Assembly (NCBI GenBank): GCA_963678675.1
Contig: OY783196.1
Location: 20,314,827-20,378,826 of the forward strand
Length of the DNA stretch: 64,000 bases
Source: Xiphydria camelus
Taxonomy: Eukaryota > Arthropoda > Insecta > Hymenoptera > Xiphydriidae
Direction of reading: 5' to 3'
Positions 10,975 to 21,700 of this stretch are shown here, in pieces. Position numbers and translations under genes: made by a program. Position 1 is the first letter of the stretch. The number at the start of each line of letters is the position of its first letter. The notes beneath the pieces were generated by a model. It saw nothing but the letters and a program-made list of their open reading frames with translations. It had not been told where the DNA came from and searched no databases.

Positions 10975-12242
10975 GAAATTAAAGATTTTAATTTTAAAGC
11001 GAGTTTAAATTGCATATACAAAGAATAATCAGTGCACCATGAGGTCTTAACCCATTTGCATCATTAGTGTATATATACGTTCAATTTTCCTGGTCACTAT
11101 CACCAGAGCGTATATATACGCTCAACTTTGATGGTCACTATCAGTTTGGTAATAAAGGCCTTTTTTTCATATTTCCTTATGATGTAAATGTGCTGATAAA
11201 ACTTTCGAAGACCTCAAAATCTTTAAGAACTTTTTAATTTCTACATGTCAGTGAAAATGTGAAACTTTAAGTTTTGAATTTTCATGCAATTGAATGTCAT
11301 TGCAAAAATCAGTTTAGAAACTTTTGTGGTAAATGACACGGCGTTATGTGTAACGTGCCGCACTGATTTTCTTCTAATTTTATCGTATACTTAACTACAT
11401 CAATATTCTAATGCCACACGGTACATTGGGATATTGCTTCATTGTATTTAGATGACTAATACGGTTGCCAGTATATTGCGGATCGTTAGACTGACAGTAT
11501 TAAGAAAAAAAAGTGAAAACAAACTTTCGGTTCTATATTGTGTGTAACTTGAATATTCGACACAGTTGGTACTTCAAGAACTCGTCAGATTGATTTTAGT
11601 AGTTCATGAGTAAGCAGTGAACGAGAATGTGCCACAAATCTAAAGGAAAAGTGTGACTAATTGAAGTGATTTTAACGAAAATTGTAAGTAATATTTTATA
11701 TTGTATATATACCCGGATGAAATATCCAGTTACGATATTTATTTATTTACGTCGTACCAAATTACGTTCCTTGCATTGTGACTAAGACATTTTAAAAAAG
11801 TGAGAATGAAATATATAAAAACGAACTGTTTATAAGCATTTATCATTGAAAGAAATGATCACATTGTTTAGATATGATAATTCGAAATAACTGATAATTT
11901 TAAAACCTTCCTCTATAAGTGTAATTGTACGGCTCAATATTTCAATGAAGAATAACGCGAATTAAAGAGGAATTAGTAGAATTGCCGTTAACTTTAACGT
12001 GCATTTTTATCGCACGAATATTTAAGTCAGAACTCCAAATAATCGGTAACTCAGAATATCGCATATGTTCGAGTCTAAATTAGACTGGCATTTCAACTAT
12101 CCTTCATTTGACCCGCATAGAACTGTTTTCTTTTAGAATATTATTGAGTGCGAGTATTAATAATATACTCACTCATTGCTTCTGCATATTGCTCACATGA
12201 TAATCATCTTTAAAACGTCCGCTTTTATCAAACTAGGTAATA
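10975..12242. other. Intergenic region between IR and cyclin genes
   Basis: No supported gene. It holds a TTAA-flanked CCCATTTGCATC motif followed by an imperfect direct repeat (11047-11150). The cyclin 5' UTR and promoter should lie in the right part, but no core element could be fixed. Confidence 0.4.
11047..11150. repeat. TTAA-adjacent direct repeats with palindromic GTATATATAC cores; possible piggyBac-like end
   Basis: TTAA followed directly by CCCATTTGC is the arrangement expected at an end of a piggyBac-type element. Two imperfect copies of a ~35-base unit follow, each with a self-complementary CGTATATATACG-like core and TGGTCACTATCA. No opposite end (GCAAATGGGTTAA) was found nearby, so at most this is a one-sided relic. 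Confidence 0.35.
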
Positions 12243-15200
12243 ATGTCGGATTTTCGGATAAATGTTGACAAACGAAAAGCCTCGATGCTCTCCGAAAACA
12301 CATCACCCTTCACGAGCCGAAAGTCTCGGGAAAACGTCGATCTATCCAAGGAACAGCATCGTCTGAGAACAAAGGCATCAGAGAAGGAAAACATAAAGAG
12401 TCACGGTATTTATCGAAAACATCTAGAAAAACATCGTTGTCCGAACAGTCCATCACCCCTGTCGGACATAAATCGTTCCCAAGGTACATTGAAAAAATCC
12501 CGCGATCAATCCAAAAAAGTTGATTTTCGCCAAAAGAGAAGATGTTTATCCTCCGATTCCGAAAAGAAGAACGACGCTACTCTTCCAGAATGGAAAAGGG
12601 ACGATATTCAATGCCTCTTCGGCAAGCCGCGATTCGCCATTTACGAGGACAACTACACCGCGATTAATCAAAAAGAGTCGAAGAAATTACCCGAAGAAAA
12701 TCGCGGTCGACCGAGTGCCGTAGGCTCTTATAAAAAAAGTAAAATTCCACGGCCCAAAAGACGCACGTCGTCCTTCACGGCGTTCTTCAGCGATAAGAGC
12801 CAAGGCACTCATTTAAAGCAAGTTACACCCAAAGAAAAAGATACGTCGATCTTACCTTTAAAGAAATCGGGATTCAAGGAAAAATTTATGAAATGGGAGG
12901 CGTCACGTCGACGAATCGGAAGCGAAAATATATCGACAAATCCGACGGAAATGTCAAGTTCCACCGAGTGTGAGGAGAAAGATTTCGAAAATCAGGGAAT
13001 GTCGCCTGACCGCTACACGAAGCTGTTAAAACCGAGTCCCGGTTCGTGGTCGAAGAATTTAAGGATTTCCAGTTCTACGAGGAAGTGGTCACAGACCCCC
13101 GAGAAGGACACCGGTCACAACGTCGATGGTACGGTCGACGACGATGTAGAATTCAAAATTAAAATAATCGATGCCGAGGAGGAAAAGGCAGTGGAGGAGA
13201 CACCATTTCGAGAGAGAAGCATGTCGCTCAAAAGTCGATTGATGGCACTGAAGAAGTTAATGAACACGCCAGAATATCTCAGCAAAAAAGAGCAAGCCAC
13301 CGACGATGCCTCGAAGAGCGAGATGCCGATAAAATCGAAAGTCTCAAAAGCCGTTTCTAGGTGTTTAGAATTCGTGGGCGAGAGCGCGATGGCCTCGACT
13401 GGAACGATGAAAATACCACTGATTTTTCCGCAGGAGAGCAAACGTAAGGTTTTGAAATTTTCCGAAGGAGATTTGGAGGGTGAATCCGATGCTGTTTTCG
13501 AAGACGAGCAGCCGCCACGGGATGCTGCTCGCAAGGTGAAGCTAGCGGAAATAGAGAAAACCAAAGAAGATACTTCCGAAATGAAGAAGAGCTCGAAAGT
13601 GACTCATCGCAAACCATCACATGACAAGATGAATTCGACTTATACAATTGAAAGTGAACAGTTGGAACTCGAATCTGACGTGGATCTGCAGGTGGATCAA
13701 GCAGCGAGAGCGGCTGTTAAGATACCGAAGATATCGTCGCAAATTCCATACAAAGGAAACGAAAAGATTCTACGATTTTCAAGAGAAGCATTCGATTTGG
13801 AAGAAGAAGCCTTGGATGATGTGTTTGAAGAAGAGCAACCTTCGGCGGATCCTTCTCCCAAGACGGGGCTAACGAAATCTGGGAGGAAGGTCAATTGGAA
13901 GCCGGAAATCGTGACCACGCCTGAAAATAAGAAAACATCTAAAATGTCTTATCGCAAAACGCCGGTCAAAATCGATAAAGCTTGCGCCTTCGATGGAGAA
14001 TCCTTAGAACTGGACGAGGAGAATGATACACCGCCTGCGGAGCTACCAAAATCGAGAAGGAAGATCAGCTGGCATCACGATCTCGGAGAAAGTATCGAGA
14101 CGAAAGAATCCTTGCAAAGCTTTTATTCCAAATTGCCATTTAAAAAAATCGATTTGACTTACGTGACTGAAAGTGAACAATCGGACTTTGAATCGGATGT
14201 AGTGGAATTGACGGACGAAGCAGCGAAAATAGCGACAGAAATAAAGGAAATGCCGTCAGCAATCCCACGAGAAGGAAACGAAGAGATTCTACAATTTCAA
14301 AGAGAATTATTCGATGTGACAGAAGAATCCTATGAAGTTTCCGAACAAGAGTCTCTATCGGAAGATCCTTCCCTCAAAACGAAGTTGACAAAGTCTGGGA
14401 GGAAGATCAAATGGCAGTCCGAGGACAGAGAAATTCTTGAAAATCAAAAATCACCTGACTTATCTTATCATGAAACACCGATTAAAATTGATAAGGCTTG
14501 TTCGTTCGAAAAGGAGTCCCCAACATTCGAAGTGGAAAACAATTCTTCGTCTACGGGGGTATCAAAATCGAAGAGGAAGGTGAGCTGGTACCCGGATCTC
14601 GAAGAAACTTCTGAAATGGGAGAGAAACCAGGAATGGCTTATCGCAAAACCCCGATAAAAATGGGGAAAAATCGTTCGTTGGAGAAAGAATTCTCGGAAC
14701 TGGAGAACGAGTCTTCATTTACCAAGTCACCAACATCCGTTCTCGAAGAAGACGAATTCGATACAGTAAACCTGGCATCTGATGACACGACAACATCGAC
14801 TGAAACAACAAAGACGCCATCGACGACCCCGTATCAAAGCGGTAGAAAGATTCTAAAATTTCCGAAGGAAACATTTAACTTCCTCTTCCAGGACGAATTC
14901 AACGAAACTTTCGAAGACGAGTTGCTGAACAATCATTTGCTCGATGCAGAGGAGGCAGAATCGCAGAAGAGGATCAGCTGGTATTCCGACGTTGAAGAAA
15001 TTCTCAAGACGAACGAATCTTCCGCTAAAACAAGAAGTGAAACGTGCGAGGAGAAGGCGGCGGATAATAAGATACCTTCGGGATCTACGAAATTAGAAGG
15101 CGAGTTGACATTATCTTCTCCAGAAACAATTTCGTCCAAGACGATAATAAAAGCCACGGCCGTGGTTCAAGAATTTAACTGGAACTTTTTTAATAACGTG

Positions 15201-17699
15201 GACAATGCCCCGCTCGGCAAATCACCGCAATTAGTTCGTCGCAGAAAACTGTCGATTCATTGGAATCTGTTTGATAGCGTAGATCTCGAAGAACCTCCAA
15301 TGACAAACTCCGAAAATAATCGGGCGGAATCGAATTTTTCTAATCCATCAAAAGAGCCTCGGATGAAATATTTGAGACGGATGAAATTGGTCAATTTGTT
15401 CATGTCGAATGTTAAAAGATTAATTGGGGAATATGTCTTCGACGAAACTAGCAAGCAAGAGAAAATCAATTGCGTTGATGAGGAAAGAAACAATTTTGAT
15501 GAAACGATGAAAGAGAAGGATGATGAAAAGAAAATCGAAGAGAAGTTACAAGATAAAACCAAAGATGAAATCATCGTAGAAGATATCATCACTCCCGATC
15601 AGCATTTTACAATTCACTCGACGAAATCCTCGATGACTTCTGATATCGGAGCTCCGATACAGAAGAAGAACAGCTACCACGCTGAAGATAAAAGCTCCTC
15701 CGAGCTCATCGAGGGAGAAAAACAATTCAAAGAAGACGATGAAGAGAGGATTCAGTATACCAAACAAAATATCAAGGAAAAGAAAAACCAAAGAGAAATA
15801 TTTCCCGATCGAGAGAAATTGCTACGGAATACCAACTCATCGATTCATGCGACGGAGCGGCTGCTTAAGATGGAGAAGGTCGCGGCTTCGGAAAATATTA
15901 CTCCAGTCCAGCATCCTACGACAGAAAAGGCAATGTTTTCTGATGACGTACTCCTCGCAGAAGGAAAAGACCACTGTGTCACTGAAAAGAGAAGTTATTT
16001 CAATCTCGTCGAAAAGAAGCAAATCCCCGAGAAAAATGATGCTGTAGAAACAAGGGAGGACGAGCAGAATATCGAGAGAGAGGGGAATCAAAAAAGAACG
16101 TTTCCTAATCAAGAAGAACTTCAGCAGAATAGTGGATTATCGGCTTATCCGGCAAAGGAGTTGGTCAATGTCAAGGCGGAAAATGTCACCGTTCCAATTA
16201 GATTTCCGACGATTCATGCAACGGGAAGCGTGATAACTCCTGCCGACATACCACCGATACTTTTACCACCTCAAAAAGTAGGTCGAAAAGTTAATCGAGT
16301 AATTGTGGAGGTGTATAAAATAACAGCTGAATTAAATTCGTTGAATATTTTATTTATATGGCCTTACAGCGGAGTAGAAAAATCTCAAGGAGGGATCACA
16401 AAAGTATACAAATATTGCCGGACTTAGATGTAACACCGATAGAATTGGCATATAACTTTAAATACACGGATGAATTTATGGAGTTTCAAGCGGAAAAGGA
16501 TAGCTTGTGCAAACGCTCAAAGAACTTCTTGGAAACTGAAGAGGTCGTACTACAGAGGGAAATCGTGGTTAATTTTCTGATTCGCATCGGTGTACGTGAT
16601 TATAAATTGCTAGTTTATAAAACTAGCAATATTTAACACGTTTCTTAGAAAAATAAAAAATAAACTGAATCGCATGAATGAATATAAATCCAGTAAGAGT
16701 TTTCAAATAAATGTTCCACACAAGCATAATTTATTATCTTTACTTTCAGTCGTATTACGAGTATCCCTCCTTTATAATATATCAGGCTGTAAGGATATTC
16801 GATGCGGTGTTAGATATCAAGCGCGACGTGCCGGTCACGGAGCTTCAGCTGATTTCGCTGGCATCATTATGGATCGCGTTGAAAAGGGAAAGCTCTCCGG
16901 TGCCGACGGTAAAAATATATATTTATCCCTATTTCGTTTTTCACTGCTGATTTTCCGAAATCATCATGTCGATATATAAAAAACACCCTAATTTTAGGCG
17001 ACTGAAATAATTTCCTTCGCCAAAGACATGTACAAAGGAGAAGTGTACAAACTCGCCAGATGCGAAATGGATATTTTGAAGACACTTGACTTTGAGATTT
17101 CCTTTCCGGACGCCTTCTCTATGTTGGCTTATTTGGTGATACGGTCAGTGGAAGATAATTATATGATATCAGACTGGGAGCCTATTTACTACAGCAGCAG
17201 CTACTTGGTACGAAGTATCTAATATCGAATTCTAAAATGAAGAAAAACAGCTAATGAGAGGCGACGACCGTTGACTCTTTAGGTCAACTGATGAAGTCTA
17301 ATACCCGTCGATAAAAGTGTTATCCACTGCGGAAGTTTGACTGCATACGCGTAATTATTTTCATTATAGCTCGATGTGTCGCTCGTGGATGAACGTTTAG
17401 TCAAATTGTCGTCGTGTTTCTTGGCAACCACCGCGACAGCGACTGCACTCTTCCTAGTTATGGAGCCGGAGGATAAGTTGACCACTCCTCATTTCTCTAT
17501 CCGCATGCCAGTAGTAGATTGTCATGTTCTCCGTAACTTTTCCGAGGAAAGCATTAATGCAACCGGATCGAGGATGATGCACTGCGTAAAGGTTTCAAAG
17601 ACTCGCCGGACGAACGCAGTCTATAAAAAGTATTGTCAAAACAGATACGGTAAAGTTGCCGATTTTTTATTGGATAAGATTTCGAAAGTACCTCTATGA
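12243..17699 (+). CDS. Giant mitotic-type cyclin with repetitive N-terminal extension, five exons (1651 aa)
   Basis: Exons 12243-16277, 16370-16591, 16750-16908, 16998-17207 and 17370-17699 all join in phase 0. Residues 1-1345 (exon 1) are Lys/Glu/Ser-rich and probably disordered. They contain a KEN box (residues 48-50), an RxxL degron-like site (RKHL, 58-61) and modules in which RK[VI]xW recurs at residues 548, 606, 720, 778 and 909 and TPxK sites at 573, 745 and 803. Exons 2-5 encode a cyclin fold: N box (QREIVVNFLIRIG, IIYQAVRIFDAVLD, LISLASLWIALKRES, CEMDILKTLDFEISFP) and C box (YLLDVSLVDERLVKL, FLATTATATALFLV), so it should bind a CDK. The usual cyclin A/B DWL signature is replaced by VNFLI, so the box is divergent. 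A B-type, possibly B3-like, cyclin is the best guess; vertebrate cyclin B3 also has a very long N-terminal exon, but orthology is not shown. Confidence 0.85.
13449..14981 (+). repeat. Tandem protein modules inside cyclin exon 1 (172-residue period, 58-residue half-repeats)
   Basis: Coding repeats: [IV]L-x-F starts (KVLKF 13446-, KILRF 13764-, EILQF 14283-, KILKF 14847-) are each followed, about 38-39 residues later in three of the four cases, by [KR][KR][IV]xW. YxKTPxK follows 25 residues after that motif in the duplicated block. The block at about 13638-14157 is repeated at about 14158-14680, both opening with a TY-ESEQ motif. The first and last modules are more degenerate. Confidence 0.8.
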
Positions 17700-18798
17700 A
17701 ATCATTTGATAAAGTTATGTTCTGTGGTTTCGTACGACTCGCAAACTTTATTCGTTCTTTTAATTATTATTCTCTACGTTTATTATCGTTTTCATTATTA
17801 TTCTATTAATTATATTTTTACCTAGATATTTTCTACCTCCATTTTCGAAGTTCGCAGATGTTGCAGAAAATTGAGCTTCGGGTGGTTTTTTATTTTCGCA
17901 GATTTATTAAAAACTCGACATATCTCTATATAAATATGAAATTGTCATACATTGAATAAATAAAACATACCAAACACAATCCGATATCCGACGACTGATA
18001 ATCTTTCACGCATTTTGTCATCTATCGCGTAATCTCGCCGCGTTTAATGAAGATACTCTTATTGTTAGTCGGAAATTGAACATTCGGAGGTATAACAGTG
18101 AGTCGATCATTGCACCGTTGTCCCGTACCTGCGAGACAGCATAACGGTAGTGAAAAATATCAACTGCGTAGCCTAATATTATTGTTTTTCACATCTTCAA
18201 TCCTAAATCTAAATCTCAAATGTTAATATTTCAATAAACTACGAAATATTCACACAGCTGCATAATAAGTGTTCGCCTGGTAAGACCCACTCGTTATGCC
18301 GCCTAATACGCTCCCAAAATATTTACGTTTTTCGTGACACCGAGCTGCTCGGACACTTTTTAAAGTTAAACTGTAAAATCGCTGTAGCGCAATTCAGGAA
18401 AAATGTCGATATTGAAATAACGAGGAATCGGAATGGTAATAAGATATTTCCGGTCAAACTTGACCAAAAATAGTCTAGTCGAAAAGAATTACATTCCTGT
18501 CGACAAATTCTAAAGAAAATATAGATATTGTACAATGTCGTTTCGAGAATTAAAAATTCGTACGTCCGATATTTGTTTACGGTGGAGCGTACGCAAAAAG
18601 TACTATTTCGCCGTAATTTAAATATCCACTGAGCCATGATGAAATATATAAAAATTTGGAAAAAAATTCGATCGCCTATTCGTGACGCCAAGCGAACAGC
18701 TTGAAAAATGAGTTAATCCGTCGAAGTACCGCCGTTACGACGACGTAATGCTCAGTGCTTAGCGTATGTCGTGTGCCTTTTTCATCGCGGATGAACCT
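17700..18798. other. Intergenic region between convergent cyclin and P5CS genes
   Basis: AT-rich 3' flanks of both genes. AATAAA at 17955-17960 is a plausible plus-strand poly(A) signal for the cyclin. No additional gene is supported. Confidence 0.45.
17955..17960 (+). terminator. Candidate poly(A) signal of the cyclin gene
   Basis: AATAAA (in AATAAATAAAA) lies about 255 bases after the cyclin stop codon. Use is inferred. Confidence 0.4.
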
Positions 18799-21700
18799 TC
18801 ATGCCGCCTCGTCGAGAGGCAAGGATTGATGGAGGAAAGTTCTGGAGCCACCTTCGCTGAAATCGGCGGCTGCGTGACCGTCACCGTTCAGAACCCACTT
18901 TGTCGTCAGCAAGCCGTCTACTCCAACGGGGCCGCGTGCGTGAATTCGGGCAGTGGATATACCCACCTTTAAATAACGAATAAAGCCCATGATATTAATA
19001 ATCCATTACGAACTAGATGACATTTATATTATAAGAGTCTAATGAATGAAAGTATTTTTAATATTGAATTTTCTGGTAATGCAAAATACGTCAGATACAT
19101 GGACCCTATAAACGCGTTTATCTAAAAAAAATTACAAAATTAACGTGACAATTCTGTTAATCGTAGGAAACTTGAAACAGATTCACGAGACGATTGAAGA
19201 AAATCGTTCGATAAATCATCGACGTACATGTGTTACTTGGATTGAAACAAACTTTCCACATACCTCAGCACCAAGACCAAATCTATAGCCATCGGCGAAC
19301 CTCGTACTAACGTTATGGAAAACACACGCACTATCCACCTCTCTCTGGAAGTGGGTAGCTCGCGATTTATCCTCCGTGACAATAACGTCGGTATGACTGC
19401 TGCTGTATTTGTGAATATGACTTATGGCATCGTCGAGGTCCGAAACGACTTCGATCGTGCACTCCAGGGCTCCGTACTCGGTCTTCATGCTCTTCGCCTC
19501 GGGCGGGCCGAAGGTCAGTTGTTGTCTGAGCTTCGGACCGGAGTGAATTTTCACCTGGGAAACGAAACGTTCGATTTCTTGAAACCCTGACTCGTCGTTT
19601 TGAAATATCTTCTCTTGCAGGGACGAAGGTAAATATTTTCCAGCAACTACAGAAATTACTTACGCCTTCTTTCTGCAACATATTGCAGACGTCGGCGAAG
19701 AATGTACCGTTCATGTGACTCTGATGAATCAACAGAGTCTCCATAGCATTACACGCGGCGGGATAGTCGCACTTGGAGTCCCTGACGATCTTCAACGCCA
19801 TTTCTAAATTAGCCTCGCTGTCGACGTATACGTGGCAAATGCCCTCCGCGTGTCCGAGCACTGGAATATGCTTGGACTGTTCTTGAATCGAACGTACGAG
19901 ATCGGAGCTGCCTCTAGGAATGATCAGATCGATGTGTTTCTCCATCGAAAGAAGATCGCCGATTTCTTCCCTCGTGGAGACGAGGGAAATGGCGTTCGAT
20001 GCACCCACGGAGCTCAACGCTTCCTTCACCAGGTCCATTAAGCATCGATTACTGTGCGCGGCCTCTTTACCGCCCTTCAGTAGCAGTCCATTGGCGCTGG
20101 ACATGGCCAAGGCCGCGACTTGAGGTAAACTGTCCGGTCGTGACTCAAAAATGACCAGCAAAACTCCAATGGGCACGGTGATCTGCTTCAGCTCCAGTCC
20201 CTCGGCTAACTTCGTTCTCCTGAGAACCCGTCCGACGTTCTTCAAGGAGCTGTCGGCTATCTGTCGAAGTCCAGTGCTGAGGGACTTTAATTTGGAGGGC
20301 GTCAAAGACAAGCGAGAGAGAAGGGCTTTGGCGAGGCCAGATTTGCTGGCTTCTTCGAGGTCCTTGCTATTAGCGTCGAGGATCTCGGACTGCTTCGTCT
20401 CCAGCAAGTCGGCTAAGGTAGTGATGCAGCTGGCGCGTTCTTCCGGTAGAAGGGACTGTAATACTCTGCTCCCAATGCGGGCTATGAAAGAAATCGGGAG
20501 AATTGTTATAAGTGGTGGCGATACGGTGAAGAGAGGGACATGAATATTTATCCTACAAATTATACTATTAATACTGTTTATCTCGGCGAAGTAATTACCA
20601 TTCTCAGCCACCACCTCGACCGGCGCAGACGCACTGGTGGTCTCGGTGAAGAAGGTACCGATCTTCCGTCCAGCCATGATGCTCTTAATGGCTTTCTCCT
20701 GCATCCCGTTGCAGATCACCACCGACACGCCTCTGTCCAAAGCCCACAGCGCCGAGTTCACCTTCGAATCCATGCCACCGGTGCCGACTTTAGACTTTTC
20801 GCCAAATTTAATAGCGCCTCTCAGGTCGGAGCTGAAGGTGTGCAGCATCCTGGCGCCATCGTGCCACGGAGGAAGGTTGTAAATTCCGTCGACGTCGCTC
20901 ATGAGAATGAGGAGGTCGGCCTGGACTTCGGCTGCTAACATGGCTGCCAATGAATCGTTGTCCTTGATGGATATGCCCTTGCGTCCTCCGCCACCGGAAA
21001 CTTCTTCGTCAGCTTGAGGCGGTGGTGATACGGCGTCGTTGGTATTGATGATCGGCACGATATTCAGACTGATCAGTTCGCTCAAAGTACTGAAGAGATT
21101 CTTGCGAGTCTCTTCGTTGTAGAAGTCGGGTTTGGTGACCAGAACCTGTGCCAGTTTAACGCCGTATTGGGCGAACATGGCGTCGTACAAGGACATCAGG
21201 CCAGACTGACCCACGGCAGCAGCTGCTCTTGGTTCCAAAAGAGTACCTGAGTCGTATGACGCATATTATAAGGCATGAGTGAGGTGATACGAGAAGAGGT
21301 ATCCTTAGAGTTCCATCAAATGAGAATAAGTGAAAGTGAAGAGCAATCTATACACCATAAGTGCGCGTAAAATGAAGAAGAAGCGGAACCTACGAATATT
21401 TCTGCAGATTTAAACTCGAGCACGCGCGTATAGTATTTGTTCGCGCTATCGTAATTCTCTGTAGATATAGATAAGATTGTAAAAGTGCATTCTTTCGGCT
21501 CGACATTTAATAAAGCAAATTGATCACGTATACGCATCTCCCTTTAGTTCACATCGCGCATGCCTTAAAAATAATTGCACGCAAACTTGTGCATAATATA
21601 AGAGCTACTATTCGTCGAAGAAAATTATTTTCGAAAACTTCCACGGCTAATTAGGACTTAATATATTACCCAGATTGCAAGACAAATGAACAATTATACT

